Below, piece after piece: positions 36,973-50,514 of a stretch of 64,000 nt of DNA (positions are counted from its first letter, which is position 1; every line of letters starts with the position of its first letter). The notes beneath the pieces were generated by a model. That model ran no database searches, was not told the origin of the DNA, and saw only the letters and a program-made list of their open reading frames with translations. Origin of the DNA: Pholis gunnellus. Lineage: Eukaryota; Chordata; Actinopteri; Perciformes; Pholidae. The position numbers were made by a program, and so were the translations under genes. The stretch spans positions 2,864,480 to 2,928,479 of the forward strand of contig OU342817.1 of assembly GCA_910591455.2 (NCBI GenBank), written 5' to 3'.

Positions 36973-38362
36973 TCTATCCCTGCGTCCCACCCGACTCCAC
37001 TCTCGTTCCCCCTTCACCCTAACCCTCTTCTCCTCCCCCACGGCCCTGAACCCCCTCATCAGCACGATGAGAAAACACTGCAGACCCCCTAAAAGGTCAC
37101 GCTGCTCTCACATAGATTTGGCAGTTGAGTCTCTCATGAATACACACTGTGAATGAAAGCACGCACTCGACACACCATGCATTGTCTACATAAATGTGTG
37201 AGTACTGTACATACAGAAACTATCGGGAGTTCATATTTGAACTTGTCTTTTTCAGTTCTTCTGTAGATAGTTTCAGGGTGGTCAAGACAAAATATTCAGG
37301 TCTTTGGCCTCATTTTGAAAGACAAATATTCCCACTAAGCTGTTTACATGGCTCACGAAAATGAATATTCCACTAAATGTCCCGTTTACTTGCAGCCGTG
37401 CTAAAAGTAGGTGTGTTCCTACTTCCAATAATAAATGTGTGCTTTTTCTCTGGGCATGCATCTCTTCTGCAGCCTTGCAGACCGTTAACTAGTTGATTTG
37501 TGTGCAGCGTGCAGAGCAGGCCGTTAACAGGCAAGAGGAAGTATGTTGCAGATTGTAGTAAAAACCCAATTGAGACGCGTATTGCAAATGCGCTGTATAC
37601 ATGTCCAATGAATGCTAAAATCCAGCTAATATCAGAATATCTATGTTACATAAGTGGAAATTATGGCCTGGCTTTGCAGTTCCACTCAGCCCTGTGGCGC
37701 ATTGACGTAGTTCACTCACCGCTCTCATCTCGTTTTTCAGCAGCAGCCATAAGCTGTTTTTATATGAAAAATAAACCCTGTATTTAGTAAAATACATTTA
37801 TGCAAATATACCGAATGATATGAATCAGCGGTGAAAATAATTACAATGGACACATTAACAGGAATTGCTTTGAATCAATACAATAAGAAGAGGACACTGT
37901 CAGGCTGTGGTTTCTGTGAAAACCCTTCTCTGAACTCTAAGTAACCACAGTTCAAGTCGTTAAAAAACTATAATGTAATTTCCTTGTGCGAATATAACAT
38001 TTATAACAATTGTTTCCACAGAAAATGGGTGTAAGAAAAATCCAGGAGAGACATTTTGAAAAACGAGACAATGCACTTCTGAAATTGAAAACAGCTGTGG
38101 AGTGACCACAACTTGGACGGACCGTATTGTAACCGATGCGCACACCGACACGGTTGACTCCCTTCCAGCGCACACAATCGCACACATTATATGTCATGTT
38201 GTCAAAAATAAATATGTCTGCAGGAATGAATGCAGACAGCAGCACAATTACCGTATAGTATGTATGACAAATGATGCTTAAAAACATGACATGGGCGGCT
38301 CACGCACACACATGAGGCAGCTGTCAGCAATACACAGAAACCCCTGTGTGTATAGTACATGA

Positions 38363-38394
38363 GCGCGCGCGCGTGTGTGTGTGTGTGTGTGTGT
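38363..38394. repeat. GC5-GT11 compound microsatellite
   Basis: Five GC units (38363-38372) followed by eleven GT units (38373-38394). Both parts are alternating purine-pyrimidine. Confidence 0.95.
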
Positions 38395-39384
38395 TTTCCC
38401 CAGACATCTCCATAAGCTAAGTGAAAGCGGCTGTGCCTCCTATAACAGATTCTCTGCACCACATAAAGATGTCATCAGACAGACGCCGTAAATTAAAGCT
38501 CTTCGTTCCAGCGACGATGAACGAGGCCCGTTCAGGACCCCGGACCTTAACTGCACCAGTTACGTTACATGACAGAATTAGCACGCTTCATTTGTCCACG
38601 GTGAACATGAAAACGCATGCCCGATTGCATGTACAGACTGCTGGTGCTTATAGTTCATGCCGTGTCATAAGATATGCAGACACTGTAAGCTTTAAATGTG
38701 ATTATTGAAGCTTAATCGTTTAGTTTTTTTCCAGAGGACTTCTCACTGAGGCTATTTGAGTCAACATGGTAACAGTGTGAGTGACATATCTGGTCTCATG
38801 TCTATTTTGAAAAAATAGTCCAATTCCCTCACATCAGATGATCCCGCACTAAATCTTGAGCATAAATTAGCGAAGAGAGAAGAAGAAGAAAAAAAAAGAG
38901 AGATTAAAGAAATCTTTTAAAAAAAAATAGCATCTGAAGTGTCACTTGAACTGTGACAGCTATCATTCACTCATGCACATCCACTCCGCAGGGTGCAGCC
39001 CACAGCAACGCAGCAGTCTTATGTTTTGTACCGTCACACAAAAACACGCGCAGTTTTCTTTAACGGGAGCATTAGTCACTGTCAGGTAGAGCCCCTGCCA
39101 AGACAAAGAGGGACTGAAGCTGCCAGGTTGGACCTTGTTTGTGTGTGAACGCACACTGCCGGTACATGCAGGAAGTTTTGATTGTGCTGCTCTGTGCTTA
39201 AGACATCATCATCTGAGGTGTCACAAGGCTTGGACCACCAAAGGTGCAGCCATCTTTTCCCCAGATGTTTTGCTTTGTTTAGAGTTTGAGTAACTTAACT
39301 ATCTGTTTTTCGAGCATGTTTTATTTTAACACAATTGTGGTGAAAAAATATATATAATAGTAGTAGAGAGATTAAAAGGGCAAT

Positions 39385-39435
39385 GAGGGAGGTTGTAGCT
39401 GGTCAGGCTTGAACCCAGGACCCTTTGGTTCATAT
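39385..39435 (-). repeat. Possible tRNA-like repeat scrap
   Basis: On the minus strand GGTCCTGGGTTCAAGCCTGA resembles a B box. Nothing else of a tRNA or SINE can be seen. Confidence 0.2.
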
Positions 39436-41559
39436 TCTCCGTCTAAACTCTATTTTACAGGTTCCACGGGTTCCTTCCATTTCCCAAAATGAACTCACAT
39501 GCAACTTCAAATTCACAGGGATGATCCTTAAGAAGACGATGACATTGTGTACCAATTGGTGGGGCATACAGACAGTATTCAGTTTGTTGTACAAGCAAAT
39601 ACTTGGAATTCCCAAGCTATGCATAGCAGCTCAGCGTGCTAAAATGGAAAATCATTATCAGTCAACATTTAGAACCTAATACTAAATGAATATTCAGAGG
39701 GAATAGACACATTTGTTGTTTTTAGTTTATAAGCAGCAGTTTCTCTTCAAAAGAAAGCTGAAGAAACTGAGAAATATCTCCACTATGTACATTGGTTCTT
39801 TCAGGGAAAACAATTTGATTTTTGCAATTCGATGTACAGTTCGGCCATCAGCCAGGGAACAGTTAATGAGTTTTTGAAAATTGCTTCAGTCACATTAAGA
39901 ATTCTACACAGACGCGCTTTTAATGAGTAATTCAGCAATTAATAATTATGCTTCATAAATACAACTGGAATTTGCTGGCTAACAATAAACACAAATACAG
40001 GTCACAATGAGCCGCTTGTTCAGATGACCTTTATGGCTGTTTTTGTCTTTTTTTGGGGGGGGTGGGGGCGGTCTGGACATTCCACATAACAAAATTTGAT
40101 CACATTTTTTTTAGACCTTGGTAAAGCCGGATTGATCTCAGTTTATAGACTTTCCATTACAATGATTGTAGCCTCCAAACCCAAGCAGACACAACCGTGA
40201 CATCACTCTGGGGTTATTTTCTCAGGCTTGACAAATCTCCTCCAGAACCGAGGAAGCCATACTGTGTTCATGGGCCGACTAGAACCACCCTCGACCATTT
40301 AAGTGATTTTAAATCTGTAAAATGTGTAGGTTCCCCTTTAAGTAACTGGATAAAGTAAAAATTCCACGTTCCCTCCTTCCTCAGCAGCTGCACTTTAACA
40401 CTGACCATTAACAGTGATGTGTCCTGTGTGACTGCAGCTGGATTGGGCCACTCAGGTGTGAAAAGTGTGTAGCTGTACTGAGCTGAGGCAAATTGTTGCT
40501 GAAAATAAGCGGGATAAATATAAAGTTACTTAAACCAATTAATAACAGCGGTGTCATCTGAGATTTCAAAGGTCGACATGGGTTTGACAATCGGATTACA
40601 GTCTCATAGCTCTCCATTTCACGCCACATTCAGTGTGACTCTGGGGAATGTGGAGCACCACGTTCAGGTCTGAATGAATTACAATAGCATGGGCCAACTC
40701 GGGCCGTGTCAAATAGGAAATGTAACTGCATTTATTTAAAATAATCTCTGGTCTCTTTGTCCACGATGGAAAAAGACGAACACTTTCTATGAAGCCCGTG
40801 TCTGTAATGAGATACAATCTCCTCATAGCAATGTGAAATTATGTTTTTGTATTATGCTTATTAACAATTTTTTCATTTGTAAAATTGTAGAAGGCATTTT
40901 TTTCCACACTTCTCTACTGGAAAAGTTATATTTTTGAAAAGTTTTGATCTGGTTTCAGGAAGTATACCACACCACATCACAGCTCTGCTCAAGGTTACCA
41001 ACGACCTTTTGGCTGTTGATGATGGCGTGTTTCTCTGACCATTTGACTTGGAATCCCTCCCACCACCACGCCCCTGAAAAATAGAATCATTGTAATAGTT
41101 TAATTTCAGCTCAGTGAGTCTTTACAGCGGTTTGCTGTCATGTTCTCTCCTCTCCTTTTGATCCCTGTGTTTCACCAAGAGCCGGACTGTGGGACAGTTA
41201 GACACCATTCATACACTAAGCTAACTTGTTGCTCCCGCTAGCAATATTTACTGCTCTGCTTCAACAACGTTGCGCTACAAAAACGGGCATGCAGGCTGAA
41301 TTTCAACACTGGTGTTCTGTCGAAAGTGCAGTGACTTATAGTGGATTATAATAGTAGAAGAACTATAGAAGTATGCTAGCCCTTAGGCTGATTTATGTAA
41401 TGTTAAATGCCAAAGGCTTTGTGCTGCATTGACGAGGTGTCGGTATAATCGGTAGAAATTAGTTCTGACTGGGAAAAGAACTCCCCCTCCAATTAAAACA
41501 ACAACTTGGAGCCCTCTGCTCTTTTAAACATGATTCATGACTTGTCTGTTTTTATTTTT

Positions 41560-41636
41560 GCCGTCTCTGTGAATATTCTGTAACTTGGATTTTGAGAAGT
41601 GCTCTATAAATAAAGATGATTATTATTACTAGTATT
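41560..41636 (+). mobile_element. LINE-type 3' tail
   Basis: The stretch around 41575-41635 contains CTGTAAC, then TTTTGAGAAGTGCTCTATAA, then ATAAA and a short ATTATTATTA run. Tails of this form (a call to a TGCTATATAAATAAA-like box followed by an ATT microsatellite) end many fish L2/Rex-type LINE copies. No coding remnant of the element is recognisable upstream. Confidence 0.45.
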
Positions 41637-42299
41637 CAAACAGTAGACAGAATACAGTTCCTCTAATCATTTTTTCTCTTCTTATGCCTTCTCCCTGGGT
41701 GTCCGCAGAGTTTGTTGGTTGACTCGTCTGGAAAAGTTCAAGTCAGTTGAACTAGAGCAGCGGTCTGAGCCAACATAAGCACAGACTCTTTCCTCCAGGA
41801 CCCTCCTTTGCAAATTGGCCCTTGGCACAAGGCGTTATGCTCTGGCTGCATGCTGGCCCTCCTGCTAGCATGCTTAGCTTTAGCATGTGCAGCCAAGAGA
41901 AACTGTCGCCATTTAGGTCTAAGGGTGGCGTGGAAAAAGACATATGTGAACCTGAAATTAGTTGATTTCAAAACACACAGTCTATTATTTGGGCTTCAAG
42001 TTGTAAGGTTGCCAGTTAGTGTGCTGATCCAATAGAAAACAGAAACGCTATGTGGAGCACAGATGGCTCAGCATATGGGTGAGTTTAAGTATTAAATGAC
42101 TCCAACAAAAAAAAAAAAGCACTTTGCACATCCCATTTGTTTAAACCCTATTACTCATTTTGTGTAACGCATGCTATAATTGGGCTGCTTTGAGTTGAAC
42201 ACCGCATATCTTATCAGTGATATGTTGCGTCTTTGTCTGAAAGCTCCCACAATGTCACTTTGGGGTTATTTTCAATAAGTAGTGAATCAGGAGAACTGG

Positions 42300-42480
42300 G
42301 TGTCCAGGGTTCCAGAAGTTAACCTCCGGTCTATTTTCAGGTCAAACACATGACTTTCACCCAGTAGGCCGCTGATTGACAACATAAGTTGACTGTACTC
42401 CTATGACATAACTTGCGTCACGTAAGCAACACACTTAACTTACTTTAAACTTAAGTTACGCAACATATTAATCGAACACT
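42300..42480 (-). repeat. Dispersed repeat family A, inverted partial copy
   Basis: Read on the minus strand it contains the CAGCGGCCTACTGGGTGAAAG tail box of family A, preceded by TTGCGTAACTTAAGTTTAAA and TTACGTGACGCAAGTTATGT. A second TCACCC box (reverse of GGGTGA) lies near 42487. Confidence 0.5.
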
Positions 42481-43413
42481 TATTTTCACCCAATGAGCCA
42501 CTTTTGGGAGTGTATATTGCATGCTGTTTGCCCTCCCATCCACAAGAGGCACCACGTGGGGATTCACTCCACTTATGGTAGTACCTCCCACATTATAGAG
42601 GCCGAGTTGAGGCCTTCCTCCTCCTCTTTGTCCTGGAATGGACTCACGGACTTTGAGGCGAAAGTCCGTGAGGGTTTAGTTCTGTCCCGCTGTCAAATCA
42701 TCGAGTGTTTGAGGGCTCTTTGGCAGACATGTTGAGCCCCTTTATGAACCCTTTCCGTAAATCAGCATTAGATGCAGACTTTGCCGAGGGGATTACCCAC
42801 AAATCATTGCAATGTGACGTCAAACACGGGGTAACCAGTGGACGCATTGGAGATATAAAAAAAAGGTAAACAAAGGACGGCTCACGGGTGTTCAGCCTGT
42901 CGTATTAAATGTACTCACACATTAAGGGTTAAGGTGTTTCTGTTTGTGTCTTTTGGACTGCTTTCAATGCAAGTAGTACTTTATTTCTTTGATCCAGATT
43001 AGGATGTAGTTCAGATGATCAGTGGATTATATTTTATTGAATTTGTTTATGATTTAAAGCCTGACTTTATGATTAGAACATATCAAATCTCTTTTCTTTC
43101 GTTTGTGTAGAACCATGGGAATCAGACGCAATCACCTTACAATAAAGACCTGGCTGAATAAACGGCAAAGTGATTGAAACCTTGTTTCCTGGTGGTTTGT
43201 GGCTCCAGTTTGAACGTTAAATCCGTAACAGTTTTCCTTGCTTTACCAAAAACTTACCGAACCGCGACACCAAACCCCAGGTGGACATACTGAATCGTAT
43301 TCTTTTTTGTACCATTATACCCTTAGAGTTCAGCGAATGTGGTGCGCAAAACTGGAATTCAAAATTTGCGCTTTTTCCCCATACCCATAGGCTAAGGTTC
43401 ATGGGTATTGTAG

Positions 43414-43429
43414 TATATATATATATATA
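43414..43429. repeat. (TA)8 microsatellite
   Basis: Uninterrupted TA tract of 16 bp. Confidence 0.9.
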
Positions 43430-45252
43430 GCATGCATACCAAGCTGCCAGAATAAAAAAGGACACAAAGTTGAAATAAGTAAATGACCGGGAATACCTTC
43501 ATTGCTGGTAGATTATCCAGGAGAATGTTGAGTATCCTTACTGAAAGAAAACCCCAAAAAGGGAATGTTCCGCGGAACACAACTCAACTGTTGCGCGATC
43601 CTGTCAGATAAAAAAAAAAAAAAGAAGAAATCCACAGTCCTCACAACACCTGGTGATGTTGAAACTGAAAAACTCTGCCCATGCTGCAACCACTTGAAAT
43701 GATGAACCTAATTCAAACACGCTCTCTTCTTTGAATTCTACCGGCAGCAGAGAGTTGAAAAGCAGCGAGTGAGTAATGTATGTACACAGATAGCGAGACC
43801 ACGGAATTAACAAGAAAATGCCAGAACGACAGCGTGAGGCTGGTGGCTGAACACGGATAGGTGCTTTCTTATCTTGATGCGTAAATCCATTTGATCTTAC
43901 CTCAAAGCTCCAAACCACTTCAAGTAAAGACATTTGAGGTTACATTAAAGAGATGTTGGAACGTGGCTCCATTCTGAATGGAAATGGCTTGATTGATGTT
44001 TCAGAGTCAGACTGATATCTAATCCGTGCCAGAATTGTGCACCGGGTTTTAGCTGTTTCGAATTTTTCATCGAGAGACGACAGTCTGCTACTGCGGCACA
44101 AAACCTGACAACAGCTTTGACTTTTCATTTATTAGCAGGTCTGCTGAATATTGGCCATTAATTGTAATTTGTAGTCATTCTAACGCTATATTCACACTAC
44201 GAGTGACAAAGCTACAAAACGGCCAAGTGTGGTCCGCTACATTATTGGTTAGTCGCCGCTGAAGTGTTGGTCAAGCGCTTGTTGGCGTAGTTATAAGTTC
44301 ATTAGATGTGGACCAAATATTTGCTGGTGCAGTTTAGTGACAGTTATTGCCATTGCATTATATAATATGCACTCTCCTCAGAGTACTCAACCTGTTGCAC
44401 ATTCATTAACATATTATTCTGTATCACAGAGCAGCTGGTTTTGACGTCTCAGTGGAAGTTTTAGTTCCCATTCACACTTGTCGTCCATCTCATGTACCTG
44501 GATTAACTCCAGATGCAATTTACTACATTTTCATTCAGCCCAAATATGCGTCTCTGCGAGTCGGTTTCTCAGGCAACATGCAAGCAAATCAGGGACAACC
44601 CTTAATCCAGTCAAGAAACTTTGCCAGTACAGTCGACAAACTTATTTGGAAGGAATAAAGATCATGAATGCGTCTTGGTGGATCCGTCTCACGAATGGGA
44701 TTTCTTGGCATCCAGCTAGAATTCATATAGATCACCTGTCAGTCCGATGTTTAAATAGTTCTTCGGTGGATTGGCGTTGGAAGGCGGTCCAATCATCGTA
44801 TGCGTAAATAGAGTCGTCATTCTCCAACGTTATTCAGACACGATCTGGATCATAAAGATGTCGTCTGTAATTTGAGAGAAAAATAAATTACAAATAAATA
44901 GAATGTAACATTTGAAAGCCAAAACTAAAAATGATAGAAAGTAAAGAATATAAAATGGAAAAATCATCTCTCTGCCTCTCTACTTCACTCTTTCCCTTTT
45001 TGACTTTGTATCCCTGCCTCTCTACCCCCCAGACTGGAGTTTTTTTGTATCCAGGCAGATGGCTTCAAACACCAGGTATCCCCCCATGGGAGCCTCACGA
45101 GGAGGTCCTGGACACTCCAGGCCTGCCTGAACTGCAGGGTGGGGCGTGTGCAAAATAAAAAAAATAAAAAAAGGGATCAAATTGATTTATTCAATACTCA
45201 AATTCCAGCCTTAATGCACCGAGTGGCTCAAAGCGAACGGAACGCAGCGCGA

Positions 45253-45267
45253 GGGGGGGGGGGGGGG
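45253..45267. repeat. G15 homopolymer
   Basis: Fifteen consecutive G inside a purine-rich stretch. Confidence 0.95.
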
Positions 45268-45949
45268 AGTGCTGGGACAGAGAGTGGGCGAAGAGTAATA
45301 GAAGGGGAAAAGGGAGAGGGCCAGATACCAGGAGAACAGATTTCTCACAGATCTCATTCCGTTTGTGTGATAAGAAAGGAAATAACGGCTTCAGATGAGG
45401 GAAATTGCAAAGGGACACGTATCACCTTCCTTTACATTGTGAGAGGCGGATCACAGGCAGCACGGAGCAAAAGGAATGAGAGGCAGCTCTGGCGAGGATG
45501 TGAGGAGACGTCTCCCAATGTACTCTGCGTAACCTGCCTCAGAAGAGTATTTGTATAAAATCTTATTGAACATGAACGCGTTCATACTTGAGAAAAAAAA
45601 GTTCACATCAACACACATTCTTCATTCTGAATCTATTTTATTTACCGGGGTGCAATAACTGCACGAATTTTTGTTCACGGTGCCACAAACTGCCAGTTCA
45701 GAGTTTACGAAGTAAATTTTTGACATACATACTACAGAGCAAACAGGCCCCGAGGCAGAAGAAGTGTGTAGAAAGTCCGCCCTGCGACTGCAAGTTCACA
45801 GTCACAGGCTTGATCCCTTCAATTGTCATCGGGACCGTACCGGAGGGTTCGCCTATTTTGAGCACGTTGCGAAGTGTTTTTTGGGATTTTTTTTTTTCCA
45901 TGTGGAAATGTTTTTAATTCTGTGTGCCAGAAATACTTTCAGTCGAGTT

Positions 45950-46125
45950 CAACCTATACAACCATTCATAGGATAACGTACAAAAAGTAATTAAACTTGT
46001 TTTTGTCAGTTTTTTTGCGAACAGTGCGCGTGCGAGCCCCTGTGGTGTTGGGGGTTAAATAAGTAAGTTTGAACAACTTGATTAAGTTTAGGGAAAGATG
46101 GTAGTTTGGTGACCCTGGTAGTTTC
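45950..46125 (+). repeat. Dispersed repeat family A, 5' part
   Basis: GGATAACGTACAAAAAGTAA corresponds to the ATAACCTACAAAAAGTTCC box of the copy at 5705. TTTTTTTGCGAACAGTGCGC and GATTAAGTTTAGGGAAAG follow in the expected order. The tail boxes are missing. Confidence 0.45.
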
Positions 46126-46129
46126 TTGA

Positions 46130-47335
46130 TTTTACCAAATCTCGGATCAAAACAGTCGGCAGTCAAGTTGCATTGTGGGTAGGTGTGGCAGGTGATCTGA
46201 GACGCTTCATGAAAAGGAGACGAAAGAGGCTTAAGACCTGTGGATGCGAAGAACTTTTTAATTTGGCTGGGAAGTCTCAACACAAAAGTCATAATGGAGC
46301 CGCCTCACTCATCAAAGGTTGTGGGTAATTGGAATTTTCTGCAGAATAGACTCGAGAGTTTGAGAAACATTACATGATATATTTCCGACATGTCTTTCAG
46401 CATAACTGTGACACAGAATAGGCACTCTGTTTGTGAAGAATTTTGCAGTGGTGATAAAAGTTCACTTCTCGGCTTGCCTTCACCGTTTGAACAATTGCTC
46501 CCTCTATAAAGTTAGGCCAGCCAATTGCCTCACACAGATTTGTCTCCTCTAGCTCTCGCCTCCACCCCCGGTGCCTCTGCGCTCTTTTCACAGCCACAGC
46601 TGTGCAAAAAAAGCAAAATTTATTATCAGCCTTAGTATTTCTGACAGGCTATCCGGCAGACGCTCGGGGTCCTTGAAGTGCAGAAAAGGCCTTCCCATCG
46701 CCGCGCTCCCCTGCCTCCCAGCAGGTCTGCGGAGTGAATTTACTGCCACTGTCGAAACTTCTGTCAGTTCTCAAAGGGAGAGAGAGCGAGAGAGAGAGCG
46801 AGAGAGCAATATGGGACTTTTTTTTTCCACAGATGCCCGGACATGCAGTCTCTCCAACCCAGAGGGGCTTTGAAATCAGCTCGCTCGTTAATAGTTGTCT
46901 CATGGAGGCTCGGAGAAAGGAGCGCTTGACAGAGTCTGAATGGAGACGCCAAAGCTCAGCTTTGTCAAGCACTGAAATTCTTATTTTCACCTTCTTACTG
47001 TAGCATAAAGAAACTATTTTCATTGCATTTAAGATAGGATACATAATTAATCATTTTCTGTTGATGTGCCTTTGCTCACGATACAGTAGATATTTCATTG
47101 TGTTCCTTTTGAGAACAAGTGACGATCGAGCTGACGCAGCCTGATCTTGAAGAAAATACCTGATATGTCCACGACCTCTTAATTAACAGAGCATCGGTGG
47201 TGCCACGTTATGTGTTCAAATTGCATGCCGGCACCACAGAAACGTTACAAATGGAAAGTCAATTAGGATCTTTTTTTTCTGTGGTGTGGGCACTAGTTGC
47301 CAGGTACTTTTACAGGAATCATTTTGAATCAGTCT
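46130..47335. other. No gene seen
   Basis: Contains the GA-rich repeat and moderately G+C-rich text. The 131-codon minus frame at 46649-47044 crosses the GA tract and is dismissed. Confidence 0.45.
46777..46806. repeat. GA-rich repeat with GAGAGAGC units
   Basis: A homopurine GA tract broken by two C bases at regular spacing, giving GAGAGAGCGAGAGAGAGAGC-like units. Confidence 0.9.
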
Positions 47336-47339
47336 GCAT

Positions 47340-47745
47340 AGGAAGGAGGTCGGGGTGGAGGGCTCGCACCCAGGTGACCAGTGTTCGTGCCCCCGTGTGA
47401 AACCAGAAGTCAATGTTGACTTATTTTAAATTATGTAGGCAACCTAAGTTATGTAAAAAAAATACTTATTCCAACCCGACAATGATCTTCTCTTTGCTAA
47501 ACCTAACAAAGTAGTTTTGTTGCCAGAATAAAATGTTGACATTTTAAATTTCTGCAATTCACGAAATACATTCAATCTTTAACGTTTCTGTCCAAAAATA
47601 TGTTTCATACCAACACTTCTGCATATGTATATATTACGTTTGACAAAACTATTGGTTCGGTAAATTATCGGGTTTAAATAAGTGCATCACTTTTGGTTTC
47701 ATATGGGACACTAACATCGGCCTCCTGGGTGAAAGTCCCACACGA
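47340..47745. repeat. Family A parts in inverted arrangement
   Basis: 47340-47540 reads the family on the minus strand: GGTTTAGCAAAGAGAAGATC, GGCAACAAAACTACTTTGTT and a tail of CCACCCCGACCTCC. 47630-47745 reads it on the plus strand, ending CGGCCTCCTGGGTGAAAGTC. The two partial copies therefore point away from a common centre near 47580. Confidence 0.5.
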
Positions 47746-47749
47746 CATG

Positions 47750-49240
47750 CACTTTGATTAAACATGTGTGTGATATGTCAAAGACAAACTTTATCCGGAA
47801 GAAAACACTTTACCTCAAAACGTAACTGACAATGTAGTTTTGTTGAGAGCAACGGTCCGTAATTCACGTAAAGCGCTTTTAAGAGGTTGTGGTATTCACA
47901 TATGTAACGGAGATCACATTAATGCCTTTGATTGTTTTTCAAGTAATTAATTGTTTGTCAGAAATAATAGTGAGATGCCCATCACAGTCTCTCTTGAGCC
48001 AAAGGTAACGTCTGCAAATGTTTTTTTGTCCAACCAAACTGCTTAAACCCAAAGATTCAGTTGAAGAAGCAGAACATTGTTAAGCTGGCAGCAGTGAATG
48101 TGGCGTTGCATGACTCAAACAATTATTTAAATTGTATTCCATTCACTTTCAATCCACTAATCATTTATCTATTTTTTTGCAAATATATCTTGCTGTTTGT
48201 CTCAGTCCTTAGTTCTCGTGAGGAGACCAACAGGTTGCCTTCATAATGAATCCACTCCGGAGCAGAGGACACAGTGGGCTGAAAACAACCCTGTACTTTA
48301 AAAACAACTCAAAAACGTGAAGCTATTCATCCCTGAGCTTGCCCTCTCCCAGACACATACCTTCACGTCCCGTCTCAAAGGCATCCAAACATAAAGGCGG
48401 AGACAGAGAGACGGGGCAGCACTGAAAAAAAAAAAAAGGCCCCTGAGTAGCCTCCCCTTTCACACAGGCCAATATAAAACCACCAGGTTCCCAGTCCGAG
48501 GGGAAAAGATAAATAAATACCCGCTCCACCTCCTCACCTCAGCCCTTATTGTGTTCCTATTGCTCATTACATACATAATCACCCCGGGGTGAAAGCCTTA
48601 TTTTGTTGCATCTCTGCTTTCATCCAATTTAGAATGAAACAAAAGGTTTGTGTGAATTATTAGCTTTTTATTTTGGGCCTTTTTTACGGGCATGTTCACA
48701 TATATGCAAATATACTTTCCCCTGTATTGTTTTTGCTACACATTTGTTTTCCACTGCTGCACGCTATGTTTTTCTGCTGCTTTAAAAGGTGCGGTCCATG
48801 AAATTGGAGGCTGAGTAGCGACTACTCGCATGGATTGTTGGTGCGTTAGCCTTGCAAGTAAAAACGTCTATTTTCTCGGTATTGTGCCATTTATATACCC
48901 CCTGGCATTTGGTTCTCAGGATCGTAAATCATTTCATTCATTCGGTTAAGAGTTCAAATACTCGTCCAAGAGGAGCAGCAACTGCGAACAGAGATATTTG
49001 ATAAAGCAAACGATGTACGAACAAGGTGCAACGCAAAATACATGTTCAAACCTATGTACTATCACTAAGTGCTACTCCTTCGTAGTCCACATGTAACCTG
49101 TCTAAATGACAAGTTAAACAGGGAAAAATGCATTTCTTCACATGTAACTCAAATGTCTCAATTTCTGCTTGATGATTTAGGAATTTACTCTATTAAACGT
49201 ATTCTACAGATATGTGTTCGTATTGGTTTTGTGTACAGAG
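47750..49240. other. No gene seen; possible MITE end near 48780
   Basis: TTTAAAAGGTGCGGTCCATG at about 48780 weakly mirrors CATGCCATG...CCTTTAAA at about 49660-49685, which could be ends of one diverged insertion. Otherwise nothing is recognised. Confidence 0.3.
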
Positions 49241-49249
49241 ACAAACTGT

Positions 49250-49450
49250 TTTTTTCCCCTGTCCCTCGGGACAACATTACACAAAACGAAAGTTATGTTT
49301 TAGGCAACAAAACCACTTTGACAAGTTCAAGAAAAATGTCATGGTTGGGCTTAAAGTTAGGTTTAGTCAACAACACTTTGGGACGCGTGGTGTCGAACAC
49401 CAATCTCAAAGTCCTGTTTGTTGGTGCGATCCCCCTTTAAACCCGCCCTC
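49250..49450 (+). repeat. Dispersed repeat family A copy
   Basis: It contains CCCTCGGGACAACATTACAC, TTTTAGGCAACAAAACCACT, GGGCTTAAAGTTAGGTTTAG and TGGTGTCGAACACCAATCTC, with a closing CCCGCCCTCC. These are the core and tail of family A in a diverged form. Confidence 0.55.
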
Positions 49451-50074
49451 CATAATTGAACTTTGCCGATATTTAGTTCTACGTCACGTGTTCTGACCGT
49501 TGCATAGTCCCGTGGAAGCGTTTAGTAGGTTTGTCCGCCACAAAAATATGACCGTAGTTGACCTTTCATTGGCATAGTTTACTTCCAGCGACATGAAAAA
49601 AATACAATCCGTGTCCATGATCATTAAACCAATGGATTGCATTTCTTGACTATTTCATGCCATGATACTGGGCTGGTCCTTTAAATACACCACATATGTA
49701 GAATAACAAAGCGTGTTAGGGAGGGGGGGGGGGAAGAGGCTTTCAAGGCGACCTTTATAACTACCACAACACCCAGAGCCCATTCACTCTCAATGACACT
49801 CCACCAACCCTGTTCACGATGTCAAGGCCGGCAATAAAACTCTTGATATTAAAAGCTCGGTCAAAGGGGACTTTACGGGGTTACAATTTATGGTTGTTTT
49901 TAAAGTGAGCTCTCAGACACTGTTGTTTGCTTGTGAAGGGGCGGGAGCTTTAGTCGCTTGGAGCAACACATTTGTCATTTTAATTGCAGTCCAAGGGGGA
50001 AAACCCCATGTATCATCTGGAAAACGGTTGATAAAATATTTGTATTAACACCCAGATCTGACATTCATTCATTA

Positions 50075-50200
50075 ACATACATTTACATTTGTTGGCATTT
50101 AGCTTTCGAATGTACATTAAAGGAAGCTTAAAATTCTTGATCACTACATAAGAATAACATTACATTCACTGCCAGTAAGTGACATTCTGTAGTCTCACAT
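50075..50200 (+). repeat. Possible diverged copy of the CATTTAGCAGATGC-type repeat
   Basis: ACATACATTTACATTTGTTG then GGCATTTAGCTTTCGAATGT resembles the opening of that repeat. The match is short and weak. Confidence 0.25.
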
Positions 50201-50514
50201 CAGCGGTTTGGTGTGGAGAAGTGAGGATTGTAGGCAGCAGAAAATTAAATGTATTGCAGAGGATTTGAAGTGTGACATATCTTCGTCTTCAAAAACACAT
50301 AACAGACATTTTACCATATTCTTCCAGCGTCGACTCTTATTTTTAGCCGTGCTTTATTTCACCAACAGATGTTAAATCTGAGCTTCGTAGAGGAGGAAAT
50401 GTGAAGCAAAATACTTGTTTTTGTCATAGCTGTGAAACAGGAGGAGAGAATACTGCAGCCAGCCAGCGAACGAGGTCCTACTTCATATTTCATGTCTCCC
50501 ACTCTGCTAATGCT

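Larger units (their letters stand above)
34745..41555. other. No gene seen
   Basis: Nearly 7 kb with only simple repeats and one possible tRNA-like scrap. Short open frames on both strands carry no domains. Confidence 0.5.
42490..45945. other. No gene seen
   Basis: Contains a TA tract, a G15 run and A-rich patches near 45150. The 139-codon plus frame at 45139-45558 starts in an A-rich simple sequence and crosses the G run, so it is not believed. Confidence 0.5.

Noticed and set aside
45139..45558. 139-codon plus frame
   Set aside because: Begins in A-rich simple sequence and crosses a G15 run; no homology recognised.
46649..47044. 131-codon minus frame
   Set aside because: Crosses the GA-rich repeat (serine-leucine runs) and overlaps equally long frames on the other strand.
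48780..49690. TTTAAA(A)GG...CCTTTAAA as ends of one large insertion
   Set aside because: The inverted match is short and gapped; it could be chance, so it is mentioned only in the gap description.
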